A stretch of DNA of 64,000 nucleotides from Bacillus tequilensis KCTC 13622 (GTDB lineage: Bacteria > Bacillota > Bacilli > Bacillales > Bacillaceae): the NCBI RefSeq assembly GCF_000507145.1, contig NZ_AYTO01000041.1, positions 186,001 through 250,000 on the forward strand, read 5' to 3'. The notes beneath the pieces are model-generated. The model did no database searches. It worked only from the letters and a program-made list of their open reading frames with translations, and had not been told where the DNA came from. Positions 1 through 9,038 of this stretch are shown here, one piece after another (position 1 is the first letter of the stretch; every line of letters begins with the position of its first letter). A program made the position numbers and the translations under genes.

Positions 1-303
1 GCCTTCTTCAATAAGTAAGCGTTTTATTACTTGGCCGTCCGGACCCGTCTGATGTGTAACTAGGGTCTTCCCTAAGAGTTCTTCGGCATACGCTTTCACT
101 TCGTCTATTGATTTTGCTATTTTTACCCCACCAGCTTTGCCTCGACCGCCAGCATGAATTTGAGCCTTTACGACATAAACTGAGCTGGATAAGCCCTTAG
201 CTTTCTCAACTGCTTCTTCTGCTGTAAAAGCTACCTTACCTTCAGGAACAGATACCCCATATTTTCTGAGGACTTCTTTTCCCTGGTACTCATGGATATT
301 CAT
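1..303 (-). CDS. sucC: Succinate-CoA ligase, beta subunit (5' part only)
   Basis: Only the first 101 codons lie in the window; the gene continues beyond base 1. The product begins [10 protein letters not shown] and contains [13 protein letters not shown], which matches the N-terminal ATP-grasp part of succinyl-CoA synthetase beta. The enzyme interconverts succinyl-CoA and succinate in the TCA cycle, coupled to nucleoside triphosphate formation, and works as a complex with the alpha subunit SucD, which should follow outside the window. The ATG at 303-301 is preceded by a perfect AGGAGG (316-311) with a 7-nt gap. Identity is secure; only the 3' part is missing because of the window edge. Confidence 0.97.
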   Translation of the reverse strand, partial: MNIHEYQGKEVLRKYGVSVPEGKVAFTAEEAVEKAKGLSSSVYVVKAQIHAGGRGKAGGVKIAKSIDEVKAYAEELLGKTLVTHQTGPDGQVIKRLLIEEG

Positions 304-352
304 TTCCCATCCTCCTAACTTATGTAACAAAACTAAAATAGACTGCGCTTTC

Positions 353-382
353 ATTCTATAATAATACTGGAAGAATTGTCTA
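353..382 (-). promoter_or_regulatory. Candidate sigma-A promoter for sucC
   Basis: On the minus strand TAGACA (382-377) and TAGAAT (358-353) are separated by 18 nt; each differs from consensus at one base. It lies in the 173-nt gap between ylqH and sucC, about 50 nt before the start codon. The rest of this AT-rich gap has no clear terminator for ylqH. Confidence 0.35.
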
Positions 383-476
383 GAGTTCGATGCAAAATCT
401 TTAAATCCTTCTAAACATTCAAACTTTTATTTTATTGAAAACATAAATTTCAAAAAGAGGATGGGGAATATTTTAG

Positions 477-758
477 CTATTTTTTGTTTTTTACACTTTC
501 GTCCAGTCTGTAAATGAACGAAAAAATCTCGGCAACTGTTTCATAAAGAGCTTCCGGAATTTGATCATCCACAGTCAAATGGCGCATTAATTCGACAAGG
601 GTCCGATCTTCTTGAATCGGGACCCCTGCCTTTTTCGCTTCTTTGATAATGTTGTCGGCTACATGGCCCTTTCCTGTGGCAATCACTTTCGGCGCCTTGT
701 CTTTTTGTTCGTCATAGTGGAGAGCCACTGCTTTTCTCATGGGTGTCTGCTCATTCAT
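477..758 (-). CDS. ylqH: FlhB C-terminal-domain-like protein YlqH
   Basis: A 93-residue protein that aligns in pattern with the cytoplasmic C-terminal piece of the flagellar export protein FlhB made after its self-cleavage: AVALHYD, then APKVIATGKGHVADNI, then GVPIQED, then IPEALYETVAEIFSFIY. There are no membrane segments and no NPTH cleavage motif, so it corresponds to the released FlhB-CC domain as a free-standing protein. It overlaps ylqG by ATGA (758-755), so translation of the two is probably coupled. FlhB-CC normally works with the hook-length ruler FliK, and the partner gene upstream ends in a FliK-like domain. Function in this organism is not known to me. Confidence 0.85.
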   Translation of the reverse strand: MNEQTPMRKAVALHYDEQKDKAPKVIATGKGHVADNIIKEAKKAGVPIQEDRTLVELMRHLTVDDQIPEALYETVAEIFSFIYRLDESVKNKK

Positions 759-2488
759 ATTTTCACATCCACTTCCTGATCACTGATGCTTGTTATATAT
801 TGATCGATTGCAGCCTTTTCTTCGGTGTGAATCCTTTTTTTAGCGTTTACTCCCGAAAGGCTGTAGCCCATTTCTTTGAGACCATGTTTAAGCGCGGGCA
901 CCATCGGATCAATCGCAGCCTGAAGCTCGAAATCAGTCTCAATTGTAATCGTCATGACTTTTTGCTGGATCAAGCAATCAACGACGGTTTCTTTTAACGT
1001 ATCCAGCTGAAGCAAAAACAAAAGGCGGCAATGGGATGGGTCAAGCTTTCCATCCGCCTCCTTTTTACCTTTAAACAGAACAGTCATGTCCTGTGCCCCT
1101 GACTTCGAAAATAGCGGAAATGACATTACAATTTGGCTGTATGACGGATGGTCCTGCTGCATGAAAAGCTGGCCGTTTAATTTATGAAACAGCTGATCGG
1201 CTTCCTGTTTGACAGGTTCTGCTACCTCCTGCGACGCTCGTGCGGCATGAAGAGCCAGCTTGATGGATTGTAAATCGTCAGGTGTCACTTCGCTTCCTTG
1301 TTCTAACGCCTTAATGAACGCAAGCTCGTCCCTTGCGCCGATTGCCATTTTCACTTTGGATAAGAAAGAAAGAACATCCGCCTTATCCGCCAAATGAGGC
1401 GCTGTCTGCTGAACAGCCTTTAAAAAGACTTCGGCTTCCTGATCTGTAACTTGTGCCGCCTGTAAAACAGCCGAGGCTTCTGGTGACTTGCTATCGCCCG
1501 ATGAAGCAGTCGCCGCTTTCATCCAATTTGCCGCTTCTTTCACAATTTGGAGACTGTTTTTTTCAGCTGATTCCGTCAGCTTTGCCAGCAGCTGCCGGGC
1601 TTCTTTGATTGGAATATCTGCTGCTGTTTTAACAGGCTCTCCTTGTATGCTTCTCTGTTCCTCTGTGCGGTTTGCAAGAGGTAAGCCGGCCTTCCCGGGA
1701 GAATCTGCTGGTGCGCTAATTTCCCTGTTTCCAGCTGTAGGGCCTGAAGAAGATGCTTTAGTATTGTCCGTTAGAGAAATAAGCTTTTCGATCAGGCGTT
1801 CTGCATGAACTTCAATTTCACTATTAAAAAGTGCCGTAACGGCTTCTTTCAGCTTTGCCATCATCGGGCTCTGCTGAGGGCTTTCGTTGATTGCCTGAAG
1901 CAGCTGGGATACGTGCTGATGCAGCGGAACAGGCGATTTCACAGCATGAACACCGCTCAAAACCTCGGGGTGAATGGGCAGCTCACGCTTTAAAGCGAAC
2001 AGAACCGTTTCAATCGCTTTTTTTGCGTCTGGCGCAGGCAGCGTATCCATCCAGCGGACAGCTGTTTTGATATCATTTTCTGTTACGGGTGTTTTACTTT
2101 TCAGCATCGCTCCAGTCATCATTAGAGCAGCGTTTGACGGTTTCATTGACATGGCATTTAACAGCTTGCCAGCTGCATCCTGAATGGTTTTGGGAGTCTG
2201 CTCAAAGCTTTGAACGACCTGAAGACGGCCTGTCTGTTCTGCCGTTTTTTTTTCGTAGGAAAACCAATAGTATGCTTGAGGACGAAGCTGGGCTTCAAGT
2301 TTTCCTTGGATCGTTTGATTTCCGACTTGGATCAGCGCGTGCTGGTCTCCTAATAAACGAAGCACTTTTCCTAAAAGGAGACGCTTCTCCCCATTTAGCG
2401 CTTCGCTGATAGTTGATGTCTCCTGCGGGACTGCAGTATTTCTAAAAAGGTGCTGCAGCGCCTTTTGCACATCATTCCGTATATTCAT
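755..2488 (-). CDS. ylqG: Large Ala/Gln/Lys-rich protein with FliK-like C-terminal domain, YlqG
   Basis: A 577-residue protein with no signal peptide or membrane segment. The first 430 residues or so are low in complexity and rich in Ala, Gln, Lys and Glu, as expected for an extended ruler-type region. The last 100 or so residues (from about 477, with RLLFLLQLDTLKETVVDCL and then KHGLKEMGYSL) resemble the C-terminal domain of flagellar hook-length control protein FliK. It precedes and overlaps ylqH, a free FlhB C-domain. The ATG at 2488 has AGGAGG upstream with a rather long 12-nt gap. Family assignment is inferred from pattern; the biological role is unknown. Confidence 0.75.
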   Translation of the reverse strand: MNIRNDVQKALQHLFRNTAVPQETSTISEALNGEKRLLLGKVLRLLGDQHALIQVGNQTIQGKLEAQLRPQAYYWFSYEKKTAEQTGRLQVVQSFEQTPKTIQDAAGKLLNAMSMKPSNAALMMTGAMLKSKTPVTENDIKTAVRWMDTLPAPDAKKAIETVLFALKRELPIHPEVLSGVHAVKSPVPLHQHVSQLLQAINESPQQSPMMAKLKEAVTALFNSEIEVHAERLIEKLISLTDNTKASSSGPTAGNREISAPADSPGKAGLPLANRTEEQRSIQGEPVKTAADIPIKEARQLLAKLTESAEKNSLQIVKEAANWMKAATASSGDSKSPEASAVLQAAQVTDQEAEVFLKAVQQTAPHLADKADVLSFLSKVKMAIGARDELAFIKALEQGSEVTPDDLQSIKLALHAARASQEVAEPVKQEADQLFHKLNGQLFMQQDHPSYSQIVMSFPLFSKSGAQDMTVLFKGKKEADGKLDPSHCRLLFLLQLDTLKETVVDCLIQQKVMTITIETDFELQAAIDPMVPALKHGLKEMGYSLSGVNAKKRIHTEEKAAIDQYITSISDQEVDVKI

Positions 2489-2517
2489 TTAAAAAAAGTG
2501 CCTCCTTGTCCATGGGT

Positions 2518-3285
2518 TTATCTGAACGATTGAACAGGAGCGAAAGTTTTGCGGTGCAGTTCAGTTGGGCCGTATGCGGCAAGAGCCTCCAAATGTTCTT
2601 TTGTCCCATAGCCTTTATTTTTTTCAAAACCATACATGGGATAGGTTTGGGCATAGGCGCTCATCATTCGGTCTCTCGTTACTTTTGCGATACACGCACC
2701 TGCCGCAATTGACACACTTTTGGCATCACCTTTTATAATTGATAACTGATTCGTATCGAGCGGCAGCGTCATTGCGTCAACAAGCAAGTAATCAGGTGTA
2801 TCTGACAAATTGTGTATCGCTTTCACCATGGCCATCTTGGAAGCTTCGTATATATTGATTTTATCAATAACAGAAGCTTCTACAATTCCTATTCCGACCG
2901 CCAGCGCTTCTTTCATAATAAGCTCGTAATATTCCTCACGCTTTTTTTCTGAAAGTTTTTTGGAGTCTGTCAGCCCAAGTATTTCACATTCCTCTGGAAG
3001 GATGACGGCGCCGGCAACAACGGGTCCAGCCAATGGCCCCCGGCCGACCTCGTCAACACCGGCAATCAAGCGAAATCCTTTGTTTCTTGCCAGTCTTTCA
3101 TAGGAAGTCATATTGATCCATTGTTTTTTCAGCGCTTTTTCTTTCGCCTTTTTTTTAAGCCATTGCTCTACAAGCGTTTGAACGCTTTTTCTCGGGTCGT
3201 TTTCACATTGGGCAAGGAATGGGTCTTGTTCATCATTTACTTCCTGCAAACGGTCTTTAATGTCCTTTACGGTTAATGTATTCAC
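2518..3285 (-). CDS. rnhB: Ribonuclease HII
   Basis: The 255-residue product contains the RNase HII signature GVDEVGRGPLAGPVV (catalytic Asp78 and Glu79), DSKKLSEKKRE, and VDAMTLPL with a further acidic residue. It removes ribonucleotides from RNA-DNA hybrids and embedded single ribonucleotides in DNA. The first 60 residues or so form the N-terminal extension seen in Bacillus RnhB. I chose the GTG at 3285 because GGGAG lies just upstream and the product begins MNTLTVKD, as in the B. subtilis protein; an upstream in-frame ATG would run into the rbgA terminator. It follows rbgA after a terminator. Confidence 0.96.
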   Translation of the reverse strand: MNTLTVKDIKDRLQEVNDEQDPFLAQCENDPRKSVQTLVEQWLKKKAKEKALKKQWINMTSYERLARNKGFRLIAGVDEVGRGPLAGPVVAGAVILPEECEILGLTDSKKLSEKKREEYYELIMKEALAVGIGIVEASVIDKINIYEASKMAMVKAIHNLSDTPDYLLVDAMTLPLDTNQLSIIKGDAKSVSIAAGACIAKVTRDRMMSAYAQTYPMYGFEKNKGYGTKEHLEALAAYGPTELHRKTFAPVQSFR

Positions 3286-3323
3286 TTTCTCTTCTCCCTT
3301 ACTGTATGTATCGGTTGGGTCAG

Positions 3324-3357
3324 GAAAAAATAAAGACCCGCATTTCTGCGCGCCTTT
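3324..3357 (-). terminator. Terminator after rbgA
   Basis: Minus strand: an 11-bp imperfect stem (AAAGGCGCGCA with TGCGGGTCTTT, one G-G mismatch and one G-U pair), a GAAA loop, then ATTTTTT. The left arm overlaps the rbgA stop codon. It separates rbgA from rnhB. Confidence 0.7.
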
Positions 3358-4204
3358 ACATAGTCGGCTGTTCAAATGACAGCCTGCCGAACTTTTCAGT
3401 GCGGATATCGCGAATGATGACTTCAGTCGTCTTATCGTAGTTAATGAGCCCTCCGCTCATGAGACAGCCGCGCTTTTCACCAATTGCATCAAACAGCTCC
3501 GCAATGTCCTCTGGTATCTCATCAAGGCTGTAGCGCTCTTTCAGACGTTCAGGATAGTGTTCTTCGAGAAAACGAAGGCCAAACACTGCCACGTCCTGAA
3601 GGTTGATAATCGAGTCTTTAATAGCCCCGGTAACTGCGAGCCTCAAGCCGACAAGCTCATCCTCAAATTTAGGCCATAAAATCCCCGGTGTATCTAAGAG
3701 CTCTAGTTCTTTTCCGACTTTGACCCACTGCTGAGAAGTCGTGATACCAGGTCTGTCTCCCGTTTTTGCTATGTTTTTCTTTGCCAGCCGGTTGATGAGC
3801 GTTGATTTTCCGACGTTTGGAATGCCAATAATCAAAGCGCGAATCGCTCTCGGCTTCACACCTTTCGCCCTCATCCGATCAAATTTTTCTTGGAGAATCT
3901 CTTTTGACGCTGGCACAATTTGATTTAAGCCTTGGCCGTTTACAGAGTTAATGGACAGAGAGGGGATCCCCTGGTTCTCAAAATGCTCTTTCCATTGCTT
4001 TGTAACTGCTGCATCTGCTTTGTCCGCTTTGTTTAACAGCATAATCCGGGGCTTATTTTTTAGAATGTCTTCAATCATTGGGTTTCTTGATGACATTGGA
4101 ATCCTGGCATCTACCAATTCATATACAATATCGATTAATTTTAATTTTTCGGTTACTTCCCGTCTTGCCTTTGCCATATGGCCCGGGAACCATTGAATTG
4201 TCAT
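3356..4204 (-). CDS. rbgA: Ribosome biogenesis GTPase RbgA (YlqF)
   Basis: The 282-residue protein is a circularly permuted GTPase: the G4 motif NKAD (58-61) comes before the P-loop GIPNVGKST (127-135), followed by a T-rich G2 (PGITT) and the G3 motif DTPG (171-174). RbgA acts late in 50S subunit assembly and is needed for incorporation of several late ribosomal proteins. The C-terminal 100 residues form the helical ANTAR-like RNA-binding part. It has its own promoter directly downstream of the rplS terminator. Start ATG at 4204, giving [10 protein letters not shown], typical of the family. Confidence 0.97.
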   Translation of the reverse strand: MTIQWFPGHMAKARREVTEKLKLIDIVYELVDARIPMSSRNPMIEDILKNKPRIMLLNKADKADAAVTKQWKEHFENQGIPSLSINSVNGQGLNQIVPASKEILQEKFDRMRAKGVKPRAIRALIIGIPNVGKSTLINRLAKKNIAKTGDRPGITTSQQWVKVGKELELLDTPGILWPKFEDELVGLRLAVTGAIKDSIINLQDVAVFGLRFLEEHYPERLKERYSLDEIPEDIAELFDAIGEKRGCLMSGGLINYDKTTEVIIRDIRTEKFGRLSFEQPTM

Positions 4205-4263
4205 GTGACACGAGCACCGCCTTTATCTCTTCAGTATACATGATTCTTTGTTGTCATTTATGT

Positions 4264-4292
4264 ATTTTACGATGCCTGTCCGGCATTTTCAA
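4264..4292 (-). promoter_or_regulatory. Sigma-A promoter for rbgA
   Basis: Minus strand TTGAAA (4292-4287), 17-nt spacer, TAAAAT (4269-4264); each box is 5 of 6 to consensus. It sits 10 nt past the rplS terminator and about 60 nt before rbgA. Confidence 0.6.
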
Positions 4293-4301
4293 ATTCTGTA
4301 T

Positions 4302-4338
4302 AAAAAAAGAGCTTGTTACAGGTAACAAGCTCTTTTCG
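4302..4338 (-). terminator. Rho-independent terminator of rplS
   Basis: Minus strand: perfect stem GAGCTTGTTAC / GTAACAAGCTC with a tiny loop, followed by seven T. It lies about 10 nt past the rplS stop. Confidence 0.9.
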
Positions 4339-4348
4339 TTCGTTATCA

Positions 4349-4795
<447 letters not shown>

Positions 4796-4800
4796 GTAGT

Positions 4801-4829
4801 ATCTTATCACAATTTCATAGCCTATGCAA
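4801..4829 (-). promoter_or_regulatory. Promoter for rplS
   Basis: Minus strand TTGCAT (4829-4824), 17-nt spacer, TAAGAT (4806-4801). The -35 box is weak, the -10 good. It begins just after the trmD stop codon. Confidence 0.5.
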
Positions 4830-4835
4830 TAAAAT

Positions 4836-5567
4836 CTAGTCTTTTTCCCATTCGGAAATCCATTTTCTTTGCTGTTCTGTAAGCGGATAATCTTTCAAAA
4901 GATCCGGGCGCCTGACATAGGTCCTTCTGATCGACTCTTTATTCCGCCATTCTTTAATTTTCGCATGGTTTCCTGACAGAAGTGTTTCAGGCACTTTTAA
5001 ACCTTTGTAATCTGCCGGTCTTGTATAATGCGGGTGTTCTAAAAGACCGGTGCTGAATGAATCCTCAATATGGGAAGCCTCTTTGCCAAGCACACCCGGA
5101 AGCAGTCTGACCACGCTGTCTGCAATCATCATTGCAGGAAGCTCACCGCCCGTAAGCACAAAATCGCCAATAGATATTTCATCCGTCACCAAATGCTCGC
5201 GAATACGTTCATCATAGCCTTCATAATGGCCGCAAATAAACAGCAAATGCTCTTCCTTCGCTAATTGCTCTGCTTTTTTTTGGGTAAAACGCTCACCTTG
5301 CGGACAAACGAGGATAATACGCGGAGCCGCGGCTGCCTTTGCAGTCAGGTCCTCGACCGCGTCAAAAACAGGCTGAGGCTTGAGAACCATGCCCGCGCCG
5401 CCTCCATAAGGATAATCATCAACCGTATTATGCTTGTTATCAGAATACTCCCGAAAATTCACGACCTGGAATTGCACCGCATCTTTGTCCTGGGCTTTTT
5501 GAAGAATCGATGAATTGAGCACGCCTTCAAACATTTCGGGAAACAGCGTCAAAAAGTCGATTTTCAT
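4836..5567 (-). CDS. trmD: tRNA (guanine-N1)-methyltransferase TrmD
   Basis: 243 residues starting [15 protein letters not shown]. It carries the SPOUT knotted SAM-binding region ([13 protein letters not shown] and [15 protein letters not shown]) and the C-terminal RRPDLL segment. It methylates G37 of tRNAs reading CNN codons, preventing +1 frameshifts. The start overlaps the rimM stop as ATGA (5567-5564). rimM-trmD coupling, followed by rplS, is the classic bacterial arrangement. Confidence 0.98.
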   Translation of the reverse strand: MKIDFLTLFPEMFEGVLNSSILQKAQDKDAVQFQVVNFREYSDNKHNTVDDYPYGGGAGMVLKPQPVFDAVEDLTAKAAAAPRIILVCPQGERFTQKKAEQLAKEEHLLFICGHYEGYDERIREHLVTDEISIGDFVLTGGELPAMMIADSVVRLLPGVLGKEASHIEDSFSTGLLEHPHYTRPADYKGLKVPETLLSGNHAKIKEWRNKESIRRTYVRRPDLLKDYPLTEQQRKWISEWEKD

Positions 5568-6088
5568 TCGTCTATTAATCCTTCCATGAGTTCAATCTCA
5601 ATTTTCTTTTCGCTGACATCGATATGTTTGACTACTGATTCAATGTAAGGAATTAACGCGTCTTTTTTTCCCTTTCGGCCGATAACCCATACGTCATTTG
5701 CTCCCGGCGTCAAAATTTCTTTGATTTTTCCAATCAGTTCGCCGTCTTCGGTAAATACTTCACACCCAATGATTTCGTGGAAATAAAATTCTCCCTCATT
5801 CAGGTCTCCTAAATCTTCTTCAGGAACTTTAATGATTGCGTTTTTCAGTTCTTCTGCTTCATTCAGGCTTTGTCTTTCTTTAAACTGCAGCAGATGAAAC
5901 TGCTTATGCAGTCTGTGCGTGTTTACCGTTACCTCCACAGGTTCGTTACGGCCGTCCATAAACAAATACAGCGTGTTGCCCGGCTTGTACCGTTCTTCGG
6001 CAAAATCAGTTTTCGAAACCACCCGCACTTCACCTTTAATTCCGTGCGTATTTACGATTTTGCCTACATTAAACCATCGCTTTGTCAT
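5564..6088 (-). CDS. rimM: 16S rRNA processing protein RimM
   Basis: 174 residues: an N-terminal beta-barrel ([16 protein letters not shown]) and a C-terminal PRC-barrel ([28 protein letters not shown]). RimM helps assemble the 30S head domain and binds S19. The ATG at 6088 is preferred over an upstream ATG because AGAGGTG lies just upstream and the product then begins MTKRWFNVG. It lies 4 nt after ylqD and overlaps trmD. Confidence 0.97.
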   Translation of the reverse strand: MTKRWFNVGKIVNTHGIKGEVRVVSKTDFAEERYKPGNTLYLFMDGRNEPVEVTVNTHRLHKQFHLLQFKERQSLNEAEELKNAIIKVPEEDLGDLNEGEFYFHEIIGCEVFTEDGELIGKIKEILTPGANDVWVIGRKGKKDALIPYIESVVKHIDVSEKKIEIELMEGLIDE

Positions 6089-6092
6089 ATGA

Positions 6093-6479
6093 TCACCTCT
6101 GGCGAATTTCAATTACTTTCCCGTCTTTTATGACGATGGTGTTTGCTGCTGTCTTCTCATGCCAGTCATCCCCGGCTTCAATCGTCAGCAGCGCATCGAC
6201 TTCCTTTTCTTTCATCTCACTGCCGAGCGGCAATGTATGTACTTGAGCAATTTGAAAATCGATTATTTTTATGTTATCTTTTCGCTTTTCTATTGCCTTT
6301 TTGAATTGTTCAATCATGTCTGGGTTTTGCTGTTCTTTTTCATGTTTTCTAAGCTGAAAATAGAGCTGGCTGCATTCTCGTTCAAGCATTTGTTTCTTTT
6401 CGGTAAAAGAAGCTAAAAGCTTTTCTTTGCTGTGCTCAGTTAAGACTTGCATCACGGCTACACGGTGAATAATTTGCAT
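6093..6479 (-). CDS. ylqD: YlqD family protein
   Basis: 128 residues, strongly charged. Residues 15-75 or so form a Glu/Lys/Gln-rich helical, probably coiled-coil, segment; the C-terminal third ([15 protein letters not shown], then [13 protein letters not shown]) looks like a small beta fold. It is the conserved Bacillus neighbour between khpA and rimM, and its stop codon is 4 nt before the rimM start. No enzymatic motif is visible and I do not know its function. GGGGAG precedes the ATG at 6479. Confidence 0.85.
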   Translation of the reverse strand: MQIIHRVAVMQVLTEHSKEKLLASFTEKKQMLERECSQLYFQLRKHEKEQQNPDMIEQFKKAIEKRKDNIKIIDFQIAQVHTLPLGSEMKEKEVDALLTIEAGDDWHEKTAANTIVIKDGKVIEIRQR

Positions 6480-6563
6480 CGCACCAAGCTCCCCGCTTTT
6501 AAAACTTTTTGGCTCAGGCTTTTCTATTTTGCCTAAGCTTCTATCAGTTTACCCTTTTTTTGC

Positions 6564-6602
6564 GTGTAAAAAAAGGGGAGGTGCCGGCCCTCTCCCTTTT
6601 AG
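6564..6602 (-). terminator. Terminator at the khpA 3' end
   Basis: Minus strand: AAAGGG(A)GAGG pairs with CCTCCCCTTT around a short loop and is followed by a run of T. The left arm overlaps the khpA stop codon. It would end the rpsP-khpA transcript before ylqD. Confidence 0.75.
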
Positions 6603-6843
6603 TCAAATATCTCAAATTGAACTTTCTTAGAAGACTGTGCGCCAGCTGCAAATACAGCTGTTCGAATCGCTTTTGCAGTCCGGCCCTGCTTTCCGATAAC
6701 TTTACCGGTATCTGACTTATTGACAGATAAGCGCAGCGCAATCTTTTGATCGGTTTCTTCTCTTATGACGCGAATGTCATCTGGATGATCAACAAGCGGC
6801 GTCACAATTTGGACAATCAAATCTTCCAAGTGTTGATCAGTCA

Positions 6844-6844
<1 letters not shown>
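6599..6844 (-). CDS. khpA: KH-domain RNA-binding protein KhpA (YlqC)
   Basis: 81 residues forming one KH domain with the GxxG loop in VIGKQGRTAKAIR. KhpA-type proteins bind RNA and in other Firmicutes pair with the Jag/KhpB protein. The start overlaps the rpsP stop by one base (TAATG), so the two are translationally coupled, and the gene ends in a terminator. Confidence 0.95.
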
Positions 6845-7140
<296 letters not shown>

Positions 7141-7153
7141 TCAACAAGATAGT

Positions 7154-7182
7154 ATATTAACAATGATAAAAGTGTTTGTAAA
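7154..7182 (-). promoter_or_regulatory. Sigma-A promoter for rpsP-khpA
   Basis: Minus strand TTTACA (7182-7177), 17-nt spacer, TAATAT (7159-7154); both boxes 5 of 6. It lies in the ffh-rpsP gap. Confidence 0.7.
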
Positions 7183-7221
7183 GTGTTTTTTCTTAACAAT
7201 GGTTTTATCATGTATAACCGA

Positions 7222-8562
7222 TTACATAAAAGGGAGCTTAAACCCTTTTTTCTTACCTTTTGACATGTTTGTCATCTGCTTCATCATTTTTTTCATTTCA
7301 TCAAACTGCTTAAGCAGACGGTTGACTTCCTGCACGGATGTCCCGCTCCCTTTCGCAATCCGCTTCCGCCGGCTGGCATTGATGATATCCGGCTGTTCTT
7401 TTTCAAGAACAGTCATTGATTTGATAATCGCTTCCACGTGATTCAGCTGCTTTTCATCCACTTGGATGTTTTTCAGGCCTTTCATTTTGCCTGCACCCGG
7501 CATCATTTGCAGAAGCTCATCAAGCGGTCCCATGTTTCTGACCTGACCGAGCTGCTCCAGAAAATCGTCCAATGTGAAGCTCATCGTTCTCATTTTTTGT
7601 TCCAGCTCTTTGGCTTTGTCTTCATCGACGCTGGCCTGTGCTTTTTCAATCAATGTCAGCACGTCGCCCATGCCGAGAATCCTTGATGCCATGCGTTCAG
7701 GATGGAACGGTTCTAACGCGTCAAGCTTTTCGCCTAAACCAGCGAACTTAATTGGCGTGTTTGTGACCGCGCGAATAGAAAGCGCAGCACCGCCGCGTGT
7801 GTCTCCATCCAGCTTAGTTAACACAACACCGGTTAAACCGAGCTGTTCATTAAAGCTTTGGGCAACATTCACAGCGTCCTGACCGGTCATTGAATCGACA
7901 ACCAGGAAGATTTCTTCCGGATTCGCAATTTCTTTTACGTTGGTCAGTTCGTCCATCAGTTCATGGTCAATATGCAGGCGGCCTGCCGTATCCAAAATGA
8001 CATAGTCATAATGTTCTTCCTTGGCTTTTTCAATAGCCTGTTTAGCTATTTCCACAGGGCTGACCTGATCACCAAGAGAAAAAACAGGCATGTCGAGCTG
8101 TTTGCCAAGCGTTTCCAGCTGCTTAATTGCGGCTGGCCGGTAAATATCGGCAGCAACCAGCATCGGCTTGCGATTATGCTTCTTGCGCAGCAGATTCGCG
8201 AGCTTACCGCTTGTCGTCGTTTTACCGGCACCTTGGAGACCGACCATCATAATAACAGTCGGCGGTCTTTTGGCAACGGCGATTTTGCTCTCTTCGCCGC
8301 CCATCAGCTCAGTCAGTTCCTCTTGAACAACTTTAATGACCTGCTGGCCGGGCGTCAGACTTTTCATGACGTCTTGGCCTACAGCGCGTTCACTTACTTT
8401 TTTGACAAAATCCTTGACTACTTTAAAGTTAACGTCAGCCTCAAGCAGCGCAAGACGGACCTCACGCATCATCTCTTTTACATCTTGTTCGCTGACTTTC
8501 CCTTTTCCGCGGATTTTAGAAATCGTCTGCTGCAGTCGGTCGGCTAATCCTTCAAATGCCAT
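7222..8562 (-). CDS. ffh: Signal recognition particle GTPase Ffh
   Basis: 446 residues with N domain (1-85 or so), G domain with P-loop GLQGAGKT (108-115), DTAGR and TKLDGD, and a methionine-rich M domain (about 300-446; KMKGLKN, MKKMMKQMTNM) that binds SRP RNA and signal peptides. With FtsY, also in this window, it targets nascent membrane proteins to the translocon. It follows ylxM by 13 nt as a two-gene operon. ATG at 8562. Confidence 0.98.
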   Translation of the reverse strand: MAFEGLADRLQQTISKIRGKGKVSEQDVKEMMREVRLALLEADVNFKVVKDFVKKVSERAVGQDVMKSLTPGQQVIKVVQEELTELMGGEESKIAVAKRPPTVIMMVGLQGAGKTTTSGKLANLLRKKHNRKPMLVAADIYRPAAIKQLETLGKQLDMPVFSLGDQVSPVEIAKQAIEKAKEEHYDYVILDTAGRLHIDHELMDELTNVKEIANPEEIFLVVDSMTGQDAVNVAQSFNEQLGLTGVVLTKLDGDTRGGAALSIRAVTNTPIKFAGLGEKLDALEPFHPERMASRILGMGDVLTLIEKAQASVDEDKAKELEQKMRTMSFTLDDFLEQLGQVRNMGPLDELLQMMPGAGKMKGLKNIQVDEKQLNHVEAIIKSMTVLEKEQPDIINASRRKRIAKGSGTSVQEVNRLLKQFDEMKKMMKQMTNMSKGKKKGFKLPFM

Positions 8563-8575
8563 AGTTTGCCGCCTC

Positions 8576-8908
8576 CTAATCTAATTTCTCAAGCGCTTCA
8601 ATCAGAGCTGTAATTTCTTCCTCTTCTTTTGAACCGGAAGCAAGCTCCTTCAGCTTAATAAACATCTCTTTACGCTCCTGAAACTTTTTCAAAAGGAGCA
8701 GCTTTTCTTCATATTGTTCAAGCATTGCTTCTGTTCGTTTAATGTTATCATAAACAGCTTGTCTTGAAACCTCATATTCTTCGGCTATTTCGCCTAGGGA
8801 GAAATCGTCCAAATAATAAAGCGACATATAGCTCTTCTGTTTTGACGTCAACAACGACTGATAAAAATCAAACAGATAATTCATTCTCGTTGTCTTTTCG
8901 AGTGACAT
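8576..8908 (-). CDS. ylxM: YlxM, SRP-associated helix-turn-helix protein
   Basis: 110 residues; a sigma-70-region-4-like HTH is visible in [21 protein letters not shown], followed by a charged helical tail. YlxM proteins are encoded beside ffh in Firmicutes and in streptococci affect the SRP GTPase cycle; despite the HTH they are not proven DNA regulators. It has its own promoter and is 13 nt from ffh. GGGGAG precedes the ATG at 8908. Confidence 0.94.
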   Translation of the reverse strand: MSLEKTTRMNYLFDFYQSLLTSKQKSYMSLYYLDDFSLGEIAEEYEVSRQAVYDNIKRTEAMLEQYEEKLLLLKKFQERKEMFIKLKELASGSKEEEEITALIEALEKLD

Positions 8909-8952
8909 TTGAGCTCTCCCCTTTGTTAAGTCAAATCCCTTTACGATAACTT

Positions 8953-8981
8953 AGTTTACACGGTTTTATTGAGACTGTCAA
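8953..8981 (-). promoter_or_regulatory. Sigma-A promoter for ylxM-ffh
   Basis: Minus strand TTGACA (8981-8976), 17-nt spacer, TAAACT (8958-8953). The perfect -35 box lies in the gap after the phosphotransferase-like gene, so ylxM-ffh need not depend on it. Confidence 0.65.
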
Positions 8982-9038
8982 GTTTTTATCTTGTCAAAGC
9001 ATCCTGCTCTTTTTGCATAATACATTCATTGGGTTTTT

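Noticed and set aside
1488-1808. Plus-strand open frame opposite ylqG
   Set aside because: Shadow of the Ala-rich YlqG coding sequence; no ribosome binding site.
7963-8547. 194-codon open frame on the plus strand opposite ffh
   Set aside because: Antisense shadow of ffh with no motif, promoter or Shine-Dalgarno sequence.
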